Positions 49,605 through 61,699 of a DNA stretch of 64,000 nucleotides are shown one piece after another. Each line of letters begins with the position of its first letter. The stretch's first letter is position 1. The stretch spans positions 4,379,747-4,443,746 of the forward strand of contig NC_079488.1 of assembly GCF_020520425.1 (NCBI RefSeq), in the 5' to 3' direction. The notes beneath the pieces are model-generated. The model saw only the letters and a list, made by a program, of their open reading frames with translations, did no database searches and was not told the DNA's origin. Source of the stretch: Spinacia oleracea. Lineage: Eukaryota; Streptophyta; Magnoliopsida; Caryophyllales; Amaranthaceae. The position numbers were made by a program, and so were the translations under genes.

Positions 49605-49856
49605 CTTCCTCCGTTCCGGAAATATCGCACCATTTGTGTTTTGACACTATTCACACTACGACTTTGGCCATTTGTTGTGATTCGTACGTAAGAAAATTTT
49701 AGTCATGTAAGGTCAAGTTAGATTTGTATCAATATATATTTCTGAATATTATTTTTTTATAATTTTACTTGCACACAATTTGAGATATTAAGAGTCAAAG
49801 TAATGATTAGAGGAATAAAAATCAACCATTGTGCGATATTTTCGGAACGAAGGAAG
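49605..49856. mobile_element. Stowaway-like MITE
   Basis: CTTCCTCCGTTCCGGAAATA and the inverted ATATTTTCGGAACGAAGGAAG, with TA on both sides, define a 252-bp element. Its ends are the best matched of the Stowaway copies in this window. Confidence 0.8.
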
Positions 49857-50701
49857 TATAACACTTTGTATACATACTTTTACCCATCGATCTATACCTT
49901 GTATTTAAAAAGGATAACCATAGATAATTAGATGACACGTGTCACCCCCATTTTTCACCCATAAATGTATTTTTTTGTTTTTCAATTTTTCCATTTTACA
50001 TCTTCAACACTACTTCATCTTCCTCACTCAACACCAATTTTAACACCATTTAATTCTTATATTCATTCAACATCTTCTGGCTACTCCATCTCTCTTTTTT
50101 ACGAACAATTTTAATTCACCATCTAATTTATATATTTTCTTAACTTTCAAATTTCATCTATATATAAAACCATATATTCCCACTAAAATCACAAACCATC
50201 AATAAAATTAGCGGTTTAAAAGACAGCTTAACAACACTATATAATTAGCCCATTCATTGAACGAGTTCAAAAGCTAGTTCATTTAATATGCAACACTTTT
50301 ACCCATTCATTTAAGTGGTCCCTTTACTTTTTCTATTTCATTTCATTTCCTTTTTTTGGGTAATTGTGACAGTATTTGAATACAACAATGACAATACTTA
50401 TATTATCGTTTACATGTATTCATTTAGTAGAGCATGTTTGTCATTATTAAATCGTGCAAGCATGTAGTATGAATTGCGCAAGAGTCTCATTCATGCTATA
50501 ATCAAGTCAAGAAGAAGTTTATTATTTGCATGTGAGTCATAGCACCCATGTAAAATCACGAGAAGTTCATTTATGCATGCGTGTCAAGGTACCCATGTAA
50601 AGTAGTGAAGTTTGATGTCACATGTGTGTCTTTGTACCCTTGTGATCTGACACGATACTTTGTGGCAGGCTAAGGCCCAGGCTACTTAGTAAGTGATTGT
50701 C

Positions 50702-50751
<50 letters not shown>

Positions 50752-51004
50752 ATATTAGTAGTTATTTGGATAAGCACTAAAATCTCTTGGATCGTATAGC
50801 TAAAGTGAACATATGGGTGAAGTCCCTAGACGCAGCCCTTTTGACATCTGATGTGGTACGGACGCTGTTCCATGTTATTATTAACGCGCTGGAATTTCGT
50901 AACAGAATTGTGACATAGTTTGGTCTCATGGGTATTTGGTGAAATTATTTTTAAAAAGGGGGCATTTGGTGAATTATGAAACTAAGCTAACGGCGGACTA
51001 ACAG
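49857..51004. other. AT-rich intergenic with (TAG)n microsatellite
   Basis: An uninterrupted (AGT)n run of about 16 units lies at 50703-50750. The rest holds no recognisable gene and runs up to the older LTR. Confidence 0.5.
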
Positions 51005-51359
51005 TGAAGGAAATTATGCCCTTGGTCCAAGTATACATTTAATGATAAGTCTAATAAATGCGGTTCAGTATTAATTAACAAGTTAATAATTCAGTGAGAT
51101 CAAGTGAGCTGAATGCCTAGCTAGAGGCTGCTTCAGTTCAAGTGGAATGAATGATATTAATCCACAACTTACTCTTGACTGAACCCGTAGTGTCACATAA
51201 ATAGTACGTAAACGGATCAAGTATTTAATGACATTAAATACTCCATCTATGGTTATTCGGAATCGACGGATCTTGGTTTCAGTGGGAGCTAAGATCGTCA
51301 AAGGCAAGTAAATGAATACTCCGGAAACGATGATATTGCCGGAAACGGAAATATGGATC
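51005..51359 (+). mobile_element. Older Copia-type LTR, left part
   Basis: It starts TGAAGGAAATTATGCCCTTGG and runs in the sense direction of the family (the inner element's LTR on the minus strand begins TGAAGGAAATAATGCCC). It is visibly diverged from the inner LTR, and is interrupted at GGATC by the inner element. It continues at 61700. The base block before it ends AACAG, but the partner target copy is not in the window. Confidence 0.8.
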
Positions 51360-52699
51360 TGTTAGGTTATGATACATATGACATTACATAGATCATGCGG
51401 AAACAACCATTAACCCAGGAAACATATTATTTACACATAATCATTTAGCATAGTTTAGATGCATACTCTTTGTTGCGTGCCTTCCCTAGCTGCGCCCGAA
51501 CCGAACAAGAACAAGTCTTTTAGGACTCCAAGTGTCGTCCCTCCGTAGAAAGTCCACAGCACGTCCGGATCCGCCTTAAGATTGACCAACTAGAATCGCC
51601 CTTAAGGTACTCAGAAAATTCGGCACTTTTGGGGCAAGATGGGTGTTTGAATTTTCTCTCAAAAAACTCACTTTTGAATACTTTGAAACTTGTATATAAA
51701 TTATGACCCCTAGGCCTTTATTTATAGAGTTATGGAAAAGGAATCGTAATCCTAGTAGGATGCGAATTAATTGGAATTAGAATTCTACATGAATTCTACT
51801 TAATCAATTTATCCAATAGGAATAGACATTTAATCATACACTGACTCTTGCAGATTCAGGAATCTCGCATGAGCTCAAACTCACACACACACGGCAGCCA
51901 CAAGGGCTGCCCACGCATGCGAGCAGCAGCCCACGCAGCGCGGCCCACGCATGCGCGGCCTTGTGCGCGCTGGGCTGTGGCGTGCGTGCTTGCTGGGCGA
52001 TGGCCTGGCTTCGTGCTGGGCCTTCGTCCGGCAGGCCTCGTCCGATGCTAATTCGTACGATACGCTTCCGATTAAATTTCCATTTCCGGAATCTATTTCC
52101 GATACGAACAATATTTAATATTTCCGATTCCGGAATTAATTTCCGTTTCGAACAAATATTTAATATTTCCGTTTCCGGAATTATTTTCCGATTCCGGTAA
52201 TATTTCCGATTCTGACAATATTTCCGTTTCCGGCAATATTTCCGATTCTGGTAATATTTCCATTTCCAACAATATTTTCCGATACGTACCATGTTTCCGT
52301 TTCCGGCAACATCTACGACTTGGATAATATTCATATTTCCGATACGATCCATATTTCCGTTTCCGGCAATATCATCGTTTCCGGAGTATTCATTTCTTGC
52401 CTGTGACGATCTTAGCTCCCACTGAAACCAAGATCCGTCGGTTCCGAATATTCATAGATGGAGTATTTAATGCCATTAAATACTTGATCCGTTTACGTAC
52501 TATTTGTGTGACCCTACGGGTTCAGTCAAGAGTAAGCTGTGGATTAATATCATTAATTCCACTTGAACTGAAGCGGCCTCTAGCTAGGCATTCAGCTCAC
52601 TTGATCTCACTGAATTATTAACTTGTTAATTAATACTGAACCGCATTTATTAGACTTAACATAGAATGCATACTTGGACCAAGGGCATTATTTCCTTCA
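51360..52699 (-). repeat. 3' LTR of the inner Copia element
   Basis: This LTR is identical by eye to the one at 60360-61699. In plus coordinates it has a TATA-like motif on the minus strand (51719-51726), a GC-rich part at about 51885-52045 and an array of TTTCCGTTTCCGG-type units at about 52065-52385. Short open frames here are low-complexity and not genes. Confidence 0.9.
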
Positions 52700-52713
52700 G
52701 TCTCCCACTTGTC
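52700..52713 (-). other. Polypurine tract of the inner Copia element
   Basis: On the minus strand the bases just before the 3' LTR read ACAAGTGGGAGAC. This is the purine-rich form usual for plant Copia elements (AAGTGGGAGA) that primes plus-strand DNA synthesis. Confidence 0.75.
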
Positions 52714-53879
52714 CTTAGGGACAAGTGTGCATTTCCTAATTCCTTTGTCGCTCGATGCTTGCTCTTGAACATAAGGTAAGAGTTGTCATCCTTATTATGT
52801 CCAGAGGTGTTCCTCGGTTTCAGAGTTCAACTGATCAAATAAACAGATAATCATAGCCTATGATTCATCCGAGCACGGCCATGCATTTCACAGTTTCTAG
52901 CTCTCCGAGTGGCCTTGTACAACTTTTAAGCATCTCATCCCGATTTATGGGAGGACAATCCCAATCTTGCGATCTTGAGATTAGACTTCGTTTGATAGGT
53001 GATTACCTGAGCGTTGCCTTTATAGCCTCCTTTTACGGTGCGACGGTTGGTCAACGTCAAAGCAACCAGTTCTCAAACAAGTAATCTCAAATCACTCAGG
53101 TATTGAGGATTTAGTGTCTAATAATTTAATGAAATTTACTTATGACAGACTTTCATCTCTTACAGTAAAGTTTCATAGGTCTTGTCCGATACTAGTCTTC
53201 CCAAAGTAAGTATCTATGCAAATGATTATGACATTGCCATGTCCACATAGTTCAAGAAACAGAACTACTAGTCATCTTGCATTCTAATCGTCTAACGTTT
53301 TCTATGCGTCCAATTTTATAGAAAACTCCGATTAGGGACCATTTTCAACCTTTGACATTCAAGTTCACTTGATAGACATTTCTTAGTCACAGGACTGGTC
53401 CTGACAGTCTATCTTGAATATATCGTCAAATTTGAAGGGACTCATCATTTAATACTAAACCAAGATTAAATGGAATATGAAAATACATTTCATATATGAT
53501 AAATGTTCAACCCCAATGTTTTACAACCATGGGCCTCAAACCCATCTTCTAAAACAGTTCATGGAATTCAAAGCTATGCTTGATTTCCAGTGCTACAATG
53601 TGAGTGTTGCTTCTCACTTGTTGCATAGGTTTAGTTATCATGCTTTGCCAATCTTAATATCCTTTTCATCGAATATTCTTCGAGATATGATGATAAGATC
53701 TTTTCGAGTTTGTTTATTATGTGATCTAGTCTTTCTTACTTCGATGGTGGTATTACTCATTTTGCAATGAAGAACCATCAAGTTAGCAGACGTTTTTCTT
53801 GCTTCAAGAGTGGTTCTACGCATTTTTCAATGAAGAACCATCAAGCCAGCAGATAGGTGATCTACCCAAGTTCAGTGAA

Positions 53880-53990
53880 GAACTTTAAACAACCCTGTTT
53901 TATTGCTTCTTAGGCAATAATTACTTTTACTTCAACTGTATAGGCTGCTAGTGATGCTTTGTTTGGATTTACCTATCCAAGCAGTTCATA
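53880..53990 (-). pseudogene. RNase H remnant of Copia pol
   Basis: On the minus strand, GKSKQ in one frame and EVKVIIA, a stop, then EAIKQGCLKFFTELG in another resemble the end of Copia RNase H (the family pattern KSSKQ then EAEYIA then EA then LG). Stops and frame shifts break it. A related 65-bp tandem duplication lies next to it at about 53723-53858. Confidence 0.5.
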
Positions 53991-54917
53991 GATATGTGGA
54001 AGACTCTCCAACTATATCTTAGAACATAGAAATTAATATTTTAATTTCCCACGCAACAACTCATGGTCTCCAATCCATGTTGCCATTTCAAAACACGATG
54101 CTCTATAGCTCGTCCTTATCAATGGTTAACTCCAAAGGGTCTTGCTTGATCCTTTGCCAGTGTTTATGCGTGTAGCATCAATATTTAGCATATCTTTATT
54201 TCCTTGAATCAAGAACTATTCCTATGTACCTTTTCAAGTACCATAAGTATTCTTGATCTCAATCTAGTTGATCTTCACTTAGACCAATAGAGATTGGTAT
54301 ATGTTCGTCATGGCTAAAGTCATACGATACGTTTTTGGCGATCCTCATATTATATCATACATGATAAATTCTTTTGCAGAATAATTCCCAATTGAATTCT
54401 ATTCATGTAACTTTAGCTCATTCAATTTTAGTAGATACTGAATCCAGCTAAATTCTTTGACATATAATATAGGTTAAGAATCTCATTTAGACTCTTTGAT
54501 GTTTAACTTAGTAAATGCTTATACATAGTTCAAACATTCTTTACTTAGATTTATTCACATGGGTCGAATATCTCCAATGGAGACTTTCGTGTTTGATTTA
54601 GTAAATGCCATTACTTAATCTAAAACAATATTATAAGATCTTTGTAAATAGATCTTAATACCCAGTATGTACTAAGTTTCGCCATGGTCCATCATTGATG
54701 AATAATTTCAAATCTAAGTCATTAGCATTTGAATGTTATTTCACAATAGAGAGATATGTGTGTTATACACATAGGACCAAATAAGTTTTTATGTACTCCC
54801 ACTAAACTTCTTATATATCTATAAGAATCATGTATATTTTATGAAACTAAAATACTTATTAGCTTCACTAAATATAGTTCTAATTCCCAATTGCTTGCTT
54901 AAATCTGGACTTAGATT

Positions 54918-55244
54918 TCATAAGCTAGCTTTCCTTTTCAAGCATTTATTTGGATCCACAAATCCTATGACATACCATGTACATAGTTTATTCCAACATT
55001 TGATTGAGGAATACGTTTTGTCATCCAATTGCCATATGTACCAATATGCAATCATTGCTTGAATTATAGACTTAAGCATTACGATTTTGCATGAGGTTTC
55101 AACACAATCCATGCCATGAATTTGCTTGTAACCTTTAGCAACTAATCTAGCTTTGTGTGTGAACACAATTCCATGTTTGATGGTTTTTATCCTTAAAACA
55201 AACTTGCAACCAATAGGTGTGAAACTATTCTTGCAAATCAACAA
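54918..55244 (-). pseudogene. Reverse transcriptase remnant of Copia pol
   Basis: A 108-residue frame on the minus strand contains KARLVAKGYKQIHGMD, then ET, MLKSI and IWQLDDKT. This is the start of the Copia reverse transcriptase domain (family pattern RYKARLVAKGY with a later QMDVKTAFLNG). It jumps directly to GFVDPN, so the central part is deleted. The catalytic YVDD region is absent. Confidence 0.75.
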
Positions 55245-58200
55245 AATTTCAATTTTGTCATCAAAACATTGAGTATGTTTTATGGCCTCTAACCATTTAA
55301 AACATTTGAGTCTATATATGGCCTCTAACCATTTTAGGGAATCTAGGTTTCGTCATAGCTTTCTTACAAGTCATAAACTCATTAATCTACATGATAATAG
55401 TTTGACTGTAAGTTGTAGGTTTCTTCACTATCGAATAGAAGAATCTCATAGTTTCATTGACCAGAACTCTATGTTTCCTTACTATCTAATAGAAGAATCT
55501 CATAGTTCCAGTGACTTGAACTCTATGCCTACTTGGGTATAGAACATCAAACAATAGAATATCAAATAGCCACTTGAAAGTCCTTTGAATATTCTGTTCT
55601 CCTTGAAGCACTTGTAAAGTCTTCTAAGAGATGTCTATTCTTTAAAGCCACTTCTAAAGTCCTTAAAGAATAAGTTCGGATTTTCTGAAGCACTTCGAAA
55701 AGCCTCCGGAATGTCCGTTTATGTTTGTTGTTCGTCTCGAAGACTTTCGAGGTCTATTTTCTCCCACTTGTCATTTTGGAAACGAATCTCCAAAAGGACA
55801 TTATTTCGAGCAAACAAACATTATGTTCAAAAATTTGTGGTAGAAACAATACCCTTGTGTCTCATTTGAATAAATCACAATGAAACATATATCTATACTT
55901 GGGCCTTAGTTTGTTGAATAACAAACACTAAGCTCCCACTGAGTTTAGCAACTCTCTAGATATATATTTTATGAAAAGTTATTCTGAATTTACTTTTCAA
56001 TAGCTTTGACGAATTTTGGTTTAGTTTGGTGGTAGTTGAGCATTTTGTTTTAGAAATTATAGGAAAAGTCTTTATGATTCATCATTAATCGAATCAAGTA
56101 CTAATTGACTTCGATTATTCCAACTAAGATATGCCATATCTTATGGACCTAGATTGTGAAATTACACCACACAACCATTGATGATCATATTTGGTCTCAA
56201 GTAATCATCAACATGATCTAACCTAGATCTTTATGATTTCTTGCCAAGTGGATTTTATACTTCTGAATCTTTGAACTAGCCAAACAGATTCAACTTATAT
56301 CACATTTGAGTAAATAAACCTATATTCACTCAAATCCATGTGAAATAATAAAGTCATAAAACCTTTCTTTAGCTTTGAACTCTATCGTCTAGGCGTTCTA
56401 ACAATAGTTCATATTCTTTGTTACTTTCAACAAGTAAGACTAGCTTGTCTTAAGTTGATCTAGAAATCAACCAACTTTCAAAAGTCCACTTAAAATAGAT
56501 CTTGTGAATGTTAACTTGTTGATATGGTCTAAGCAACAATGCCAAAGATTAGTGGAACTCAAATCAAGGGTTTGATTTGAACCTATTAAAGTTCTTTAAA
56601 GAGTTGTTTGTTTTAATCAAGCATATTGACTCAACCAGTAATTGACCATTTTATTCAAATAAACAAACAAACAAGCATTGTTTTTGTTCTTCTGAATGTG
56701 AGTCTTTCTGTGTTTGAAGCAGAAATTTAGGTATGCTGATTATGGAACAAAATAGCCATTGAGTTCCAGCCTTTGAAAGGACTTAAAACAAACTAGATGA
56801 CCCTACAACTAATGTAGCATTGCCATGCTTCATTTCCCACTTGTAGGTCATTAGTGTATCCTAGCTTCCATTTTTTGAGTTATTACCGAAGTAAGAACCT
56901 CAAGCGGTATATGATACCAAGGAAGTTTGATTGCTAGGTCACTTCTCTTTAAACATAAATTTATAGGTAGAAACGGAATCGTAAATTCCTTTCATTTGTT
57001 CCTCGTTTTCCTATTTCTTGTACCCTTTCTTATAGTCTTAAGAATTGAATTCTTTAGTGTTGACTTTTATACTTTGTTAGACATGTCCAATGTCACCAAC
57101 AAGGTTCTTTACCATTTTAATTTATGTTGAATATTCTGTTTCAACTAGATGATCTTACCAGAAGCTTCTAAAGTTCTCTAAGCATCGATCTATTCGAATG
57201 TCTAGGGACTAGACTCATTCGAGAATTAAATGGACAAAGATATTAGGTTGTTAACCATTGGTAAAGCTGAGCGTATTAAACTCAATGCTTCATGATTTCA
57301 AAACTACAGTGTATTTTGAATTCACAAGCACCAATTGGTTTGCCATTCGATTTTGATATTCGAAAACAACCATACAAGTCGATATAAGAAACGTACATTT
57401 TAAATTGCTCACTTTCTCTCTTTTCCGTGAATCGTTCTTGGATTCACTACCAATCGAGGAAATTTACTGTTACCTTTCTAAAAGGATTTACTGCAGTGCA
57501 AGACATTTAATTATAAACAATAATTAAAACATACATTGAAGCATGCAAAGTCTAAACATTTATCATGAATAATAACTTGAAATTAAAGCAACCATGCAAT
57601 TCAAACAAGTTATTAGCATTTTATTCGATTTTATTGTTCCGGCAGGTGTGAATAAAATGATTCCAAGACCCTAAAACCATTGAAGAATTAAGCACAGTTT
57701 GTCGACTCAATTCTAAAACATTTTAGGTAAGCAAAAGCCTTTTGCTAATAGTCTAGAAACTACTCTTGGTTGATAGGTACGTCTAAGAACTTATTAGGTA
57801 AACCTATCGTTTTTGCCACGACATAAAAGGACTCCTTACTTATATCGTTGAGTTTCACCAAAACTAACATGTACTCACAATTATTTGTGTACCTTGCCCC
57901 TTTAGGACCAATAAGTAACACCTCGCTGAGCGAAAACTATTACTAGATTGATGTAAAGGATATCCAAGCAAGTGTATATTTTGGCATGGCACCTTTTAAC
58001 TCAATTTTTAAGTTTGGAACTTAAGGCTCTTACTATGTTGGTTAGATTTTAAGTGAACTAAAATCCTTAATCATGCAACATAATCAAGCTTTTGATCTCA
58101 TGCATTTTAAGACATATTTAAAGCAATAAATAACTTAAAACATGCATAAGATATTTGTGATCTAGTATGGCCCGACTTCATCTTGAAGCTTTGACTTCAA

Positions 58201-58969
58201 AGTCCGTCTTGAAAATCTCCGTGGGAGGCACCATTTTCTTCAAATAGGATAAGCTATAACTAATTACAACTATTTGATGGTTCGCAGACCATATTTGAAT
58301 TGAAAAATAACTTTGGTACTATAGACCAATTACATTCAAATTAATGGTACGCAGACCATATTTTCTATCTTATTTGGGCCATACTAGTCACTTCATAACC
58401 TGCAAAACAGTACATATACAATATATACCATTCACCCATTCATTATCATGAATGGCCCACATAGCTGGTTAGTAAAACACATTATGCATCATGTAAACAT
58501 TTGCAGCAATTAATCAAGGGCACCAATAATCTACCAATTATTCAGTCCTTATTAATTCTAATCAAGTTGTTTTAACCTTAAGGATTTGTAGACCTAATCA
58601 AGAGTTTATGACTAAAAGCACTCCCACTCAAACCAATAAATTCATATGCTTTACTAATTTTAAACATAAAATTGTATTTCTAGTCTAACCGGAAACATAC
58701 AAATTTAATTAAAATTTAAAGCTCATATAAATTTATAATTGAATCCAAGAATTTAATTTAATTCAGTCGCATTTAAATTAATTCATGATTTTAATTTTAG
58801 TAAAATAATTAGAATAAATTCCATTTATTATAATTATAATATTCAAAATTAAAATCCAAGAAATTAATTCAAATTATTAATTTTAAAATTAATTAAAATT
58901 ACGTGAACTGAAACTTTCAAATTAAACATTCAAAACGATCTAATCGAAACGCAAACACCCTACGCGTTG

Positions 58970-59575
58970 CACGCCCATGGGCCGTACGCACACAGCCATT
59001 GCTGGCCATGTGCGCGCAGCCCATGCGCTCGTCGCATAGCTGCTGCTGTCCTATCCGCAAGCCTCCGCACAGCGCCCACCGCACGCGAGCTATCGCTCGC
59101 AGCGCGCGCGCGTTACCGCGCTCGCTGGTGCGTGAGATCGCTCGCTGGTGCGCGCGAGCCATCGCTCGCTGGGGCGCTGCATCGCTCGCTGGTGCGCGCG
59201 AGCCATCGCTCGCTGGCGCGCGAGATCGCGCGCTGGTGCGCGCGAGCCATCGCTCGCTGGCGCGCGAGATCGCTCGCTGGTGCGCGCGAGTGATGCTGTG
59301 CGCAGCGCTCGTGGCACGCGAGCTTGCGCTCGTTGCGCACGAGGCTGCGCGCTGTTATGCGAGGCAGCGCGCGCTGTGGCGCAGCTCGCTTGCTGCCCAC
59401 ACGCGACTGCCTTGGCTCGCCCCTCGCCCATGCCCATCCGTTCATTGCTCGTGGCACACGACACAAGGCAGGGCTGCTGCCTTGTGCTCGTGCACTACGC
59501 CCTTGCTCATTGCATTCGTGCCGCACGGGCGACGAGCTCCCTTGCTCGTCGTCGCATGCCCGCATTATACAACAC
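58970..59575. repeat. GC-rich tandem array in the Copia leader region
   Basis: This CpG-dense island sits in otherwise strongly AT-rich DNA. Its core (about 59095-59295) alternates units such as CGCTCGCTGGTGCGCGCGAG and CGCTCGCTGGCGCGCGAGAT, giving a composite period near 44 bases. It lies between the primer-binding site and the first pol traces, in the place of the leader or gag. Alanine/arginine-rich frames on both strands are by-products of composition. Confidence 0.75.
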
Positions 59576-60342
59576 CCCTTAAGGGTAACACGAAGCGTCC
59601 ATTGCTTCGTGCGTGCAAGTTATTTGAACGAATCGCATAAAAATTTAAAATTTATATTTAAAATTAATGACAAATTAATAAATATTATTAATTTCATAAT
59701 TTTAGGGCGAAAAAATCGAAAATTTATTATCCAATTGATTTCCGATTGATATGGATTCAAGTCTAGGTCATAAAAATTTAAAATTTATCGTAAATTTACA
59801 ATTTTTATGGTGGTTTTTAATCATAGGTTTCTAATTAAATTACAATTAATTATGAAAATCAAATTAATTCTAAATTATTCTAATTTTCAACAAATTAATC
59901 ATAATTACAAATTAGATTGCATAATTAACAAGACTAGGCATTCAAACTTGTTAAACATATGCAGTAGGTCAATCAAAAATTCAAGATTTATCAACAAGAA
60001 TCGCAAATATTTAATTTAACATCTTAAATTTACGAAATTTTGCATCCGAAAAACTAAAACCTTCGAAAAGTCATAGTTAGGCTTCGAATTTGAGAATTCT
60101 GGGTTCGGCAGAAAAATACTATTTTTGTCAAAATTTTAGAATGCCTTTTACATGCGGAATTGACACAAAAATCACTCAATTCGGATGAGTAATGAAGAAA
60201 CTGCCGAAAAACTGCGTACATATAATTAAATAAACGCAATTTGCAATTAATTAACAATTACGAAAATTAATCACCCCTTTTAATTCTTGCAAATTTGTAA
60301 TATTTAACCATGTTCATGCAATTTAGATTATGAAAATAATAA

Positions 60343-60358
60343 GGGGCTCGTGATACCA
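60343..60358 (-). other. Primer-binding site of the inner Copia element
   Basis: On the minus strand TGGTATCACGAGCCCC begins two bases after the LTR end. The first eight bases match the initiator-Met tRNA 3' end used by most plant Copia elements, and the rest matches imperfectly. It fixes the element's orientation. Confidence 0.8.
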
Positions 60359-60359
60359 C

Positions 60360-61699
60360 TGTTAGGTTATGATACATATGACATTACATAGATCATGCGG
60401 AAACAACCATTAACCCAGGAAACATATTATTTACACATAATCATTTAGCATAGTTTAGATGCATACTCTTTGTTGCGTGCCTTCCCTAGCTGCGCCCGAA
60501 CCGAACAAGAACAAGTCTTTTAGGACTCCAAGTGTCGTCCCTCCGTAGAAAGTCCACAGCACGTCCGGATCCGCCTTAAGATTGACCAACTAGAATCGCC
60601 CTTAAGGTACTCAGAAAATTCGGCACTTTTGGGGCAAGATGGGTGTTTGAATTTTCTCTCAAAAAACTCACTTTTGAATACTTTGAAACTTGTATATAAA
60701 TTATGACCCCTAGGCCTTTATTTATAGAGTTATGGAAAAGGAATCGTAATCCTAGTAGGATGCGAATTAATTGGAATTAGAATTCTACATGAATTCTACT
60801 TAATCAATTTATCCAATAGGAATAGACATTTAATCATACACTGACTCTTGCAGATTCAGGAATCTCGCATGAGCTCAAACTCACACACACACGGCAGCCA
60901 CAAGGGCTGCCCACGCATGCGAGCAGCAGCCCACGCAGCGCGGCCCACGCATGCGCGGCCTTGTGCGCGCTGGGCTGTGGCGTGCGTGCTTGCTGGGCGA
61001 TGGCCTGGCTTCGTGCTGGGCCTTCGTCCGGCAGGCCTCGTCCGATGCTAATTCGTACGATACGCTTCCGATTAAATTTCCATTTCCGGAATCTATTTCC
61101 GATACGAACAATATTTAATATTTCCGATTCCGGAATTAATTTCCGTTTCGAACAAATATTTAATATTTCCGTTTCCGGAATTATTTTCCGATTCCGGTAA
61201 TATTTCCGATTCTGACAATATTTCCGTTTCCGGCAATATTTCCGATTCTGGTAATATTTCCATTTCCAACAATATTTTCCGATACGTACCATGTTTCCGT
61301 TTCCGGCAACATCTACGACTTGGATAATATTCATATTTCCGATACGATCCATATTTCCGTTTCCGGCAATATCATCGTTTCCGGAGTATTCATTTCTTGC
61401 CTGTGACGATCTTAGCTCCCACTGAAACCAAGATCCGTCGGTTCCGAATATTCATAGATGGAGTATTTAATGCCATTAAATACTTGATCCGTTTACGTAC
61501 TATTTGTGTGACCCTACGGGTTCAGTCAAGAGTAAGCTGTGGATTAATATCATTAATTCCACTTGAACTGAAGCGGCCTCTAGCTAGGCATTCAGCTCAC
61601 TTGATCTCACTGAATTATTAACTTGTTAATTAATACTGAACCGCATTTATTAGACTTAACATAGAATGCATACTTGGACCAAGGGCATTATTTCCTTCA
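60360..61699 (-). repeat. 5' LTR of the inner Copia element
   Basis: This is the promoter-bearing LTR in the element's own direction. It is the same sequence as 51360-52699, including the TTTCCGTTTCCGG-type array (about 61065-61385). On the minus strand the 3' end is CCTAACA, next to the primer-binding site. Confidence 0.9.
60719..60726 (-). promoter_or_regulatory. TATA-like box of the Copia 5' LTR
   Basis: On the minus strand ACTCTATAAATAAAGG lies about 360 bases before the LTR end. It is the best core-promoter candidate, and the same motif is kept in the older diverged LTR (TCTATAAATATATG near 62367). The start site is not determined. Confidence 0.5.

Larger units (their letters stand above)
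51360..61699 (-). mobile_element. Complete non-autonomous Copia-type LTR retrotransposon
   Basis: Two direct LTRs of 1340 bp (51360-52699 and 60360-61699) lie exactly 9000 bases apart and read as identical. Each runs TG to CA (TGTTAGG at one edge, CCTTCA at the other). The 5-bp target duplication GGATC is at 51355-51359 and 61700-61704. A primer-binding site on the minus strand and a polypurine tract show that the element reads right to left. The 7.66-kb interior has no long frame. Only reduced traces of Copia pol remain, in the expected order, plus a GC-rich array near the leader. Young termini with a dead interior point to movement in trans. Confidence 0.9.

Noticed and set aside
50703-50750. 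Regular AGT repeat considered as a CRISPR-like array
   Set aside because: It is a trinucleotide microsatellite with no spacers; CRISPR arrays are not expected in a plant nuclear genome.
51834-52352. 172-residue minus-strand frame, repeated at 60834-61352
   Set aside because: It translates the LTR's repeat array (RIGKYCWKWKYYQNRKY-like low complexity) and is simply the LTR read as protein.
58999-59640. Ala/Arg-rich frames on both strands up to 213 residues
   Set aside because: All six frames are open because of the GC-rich tandem array; composition is repetitive and no domain is present.
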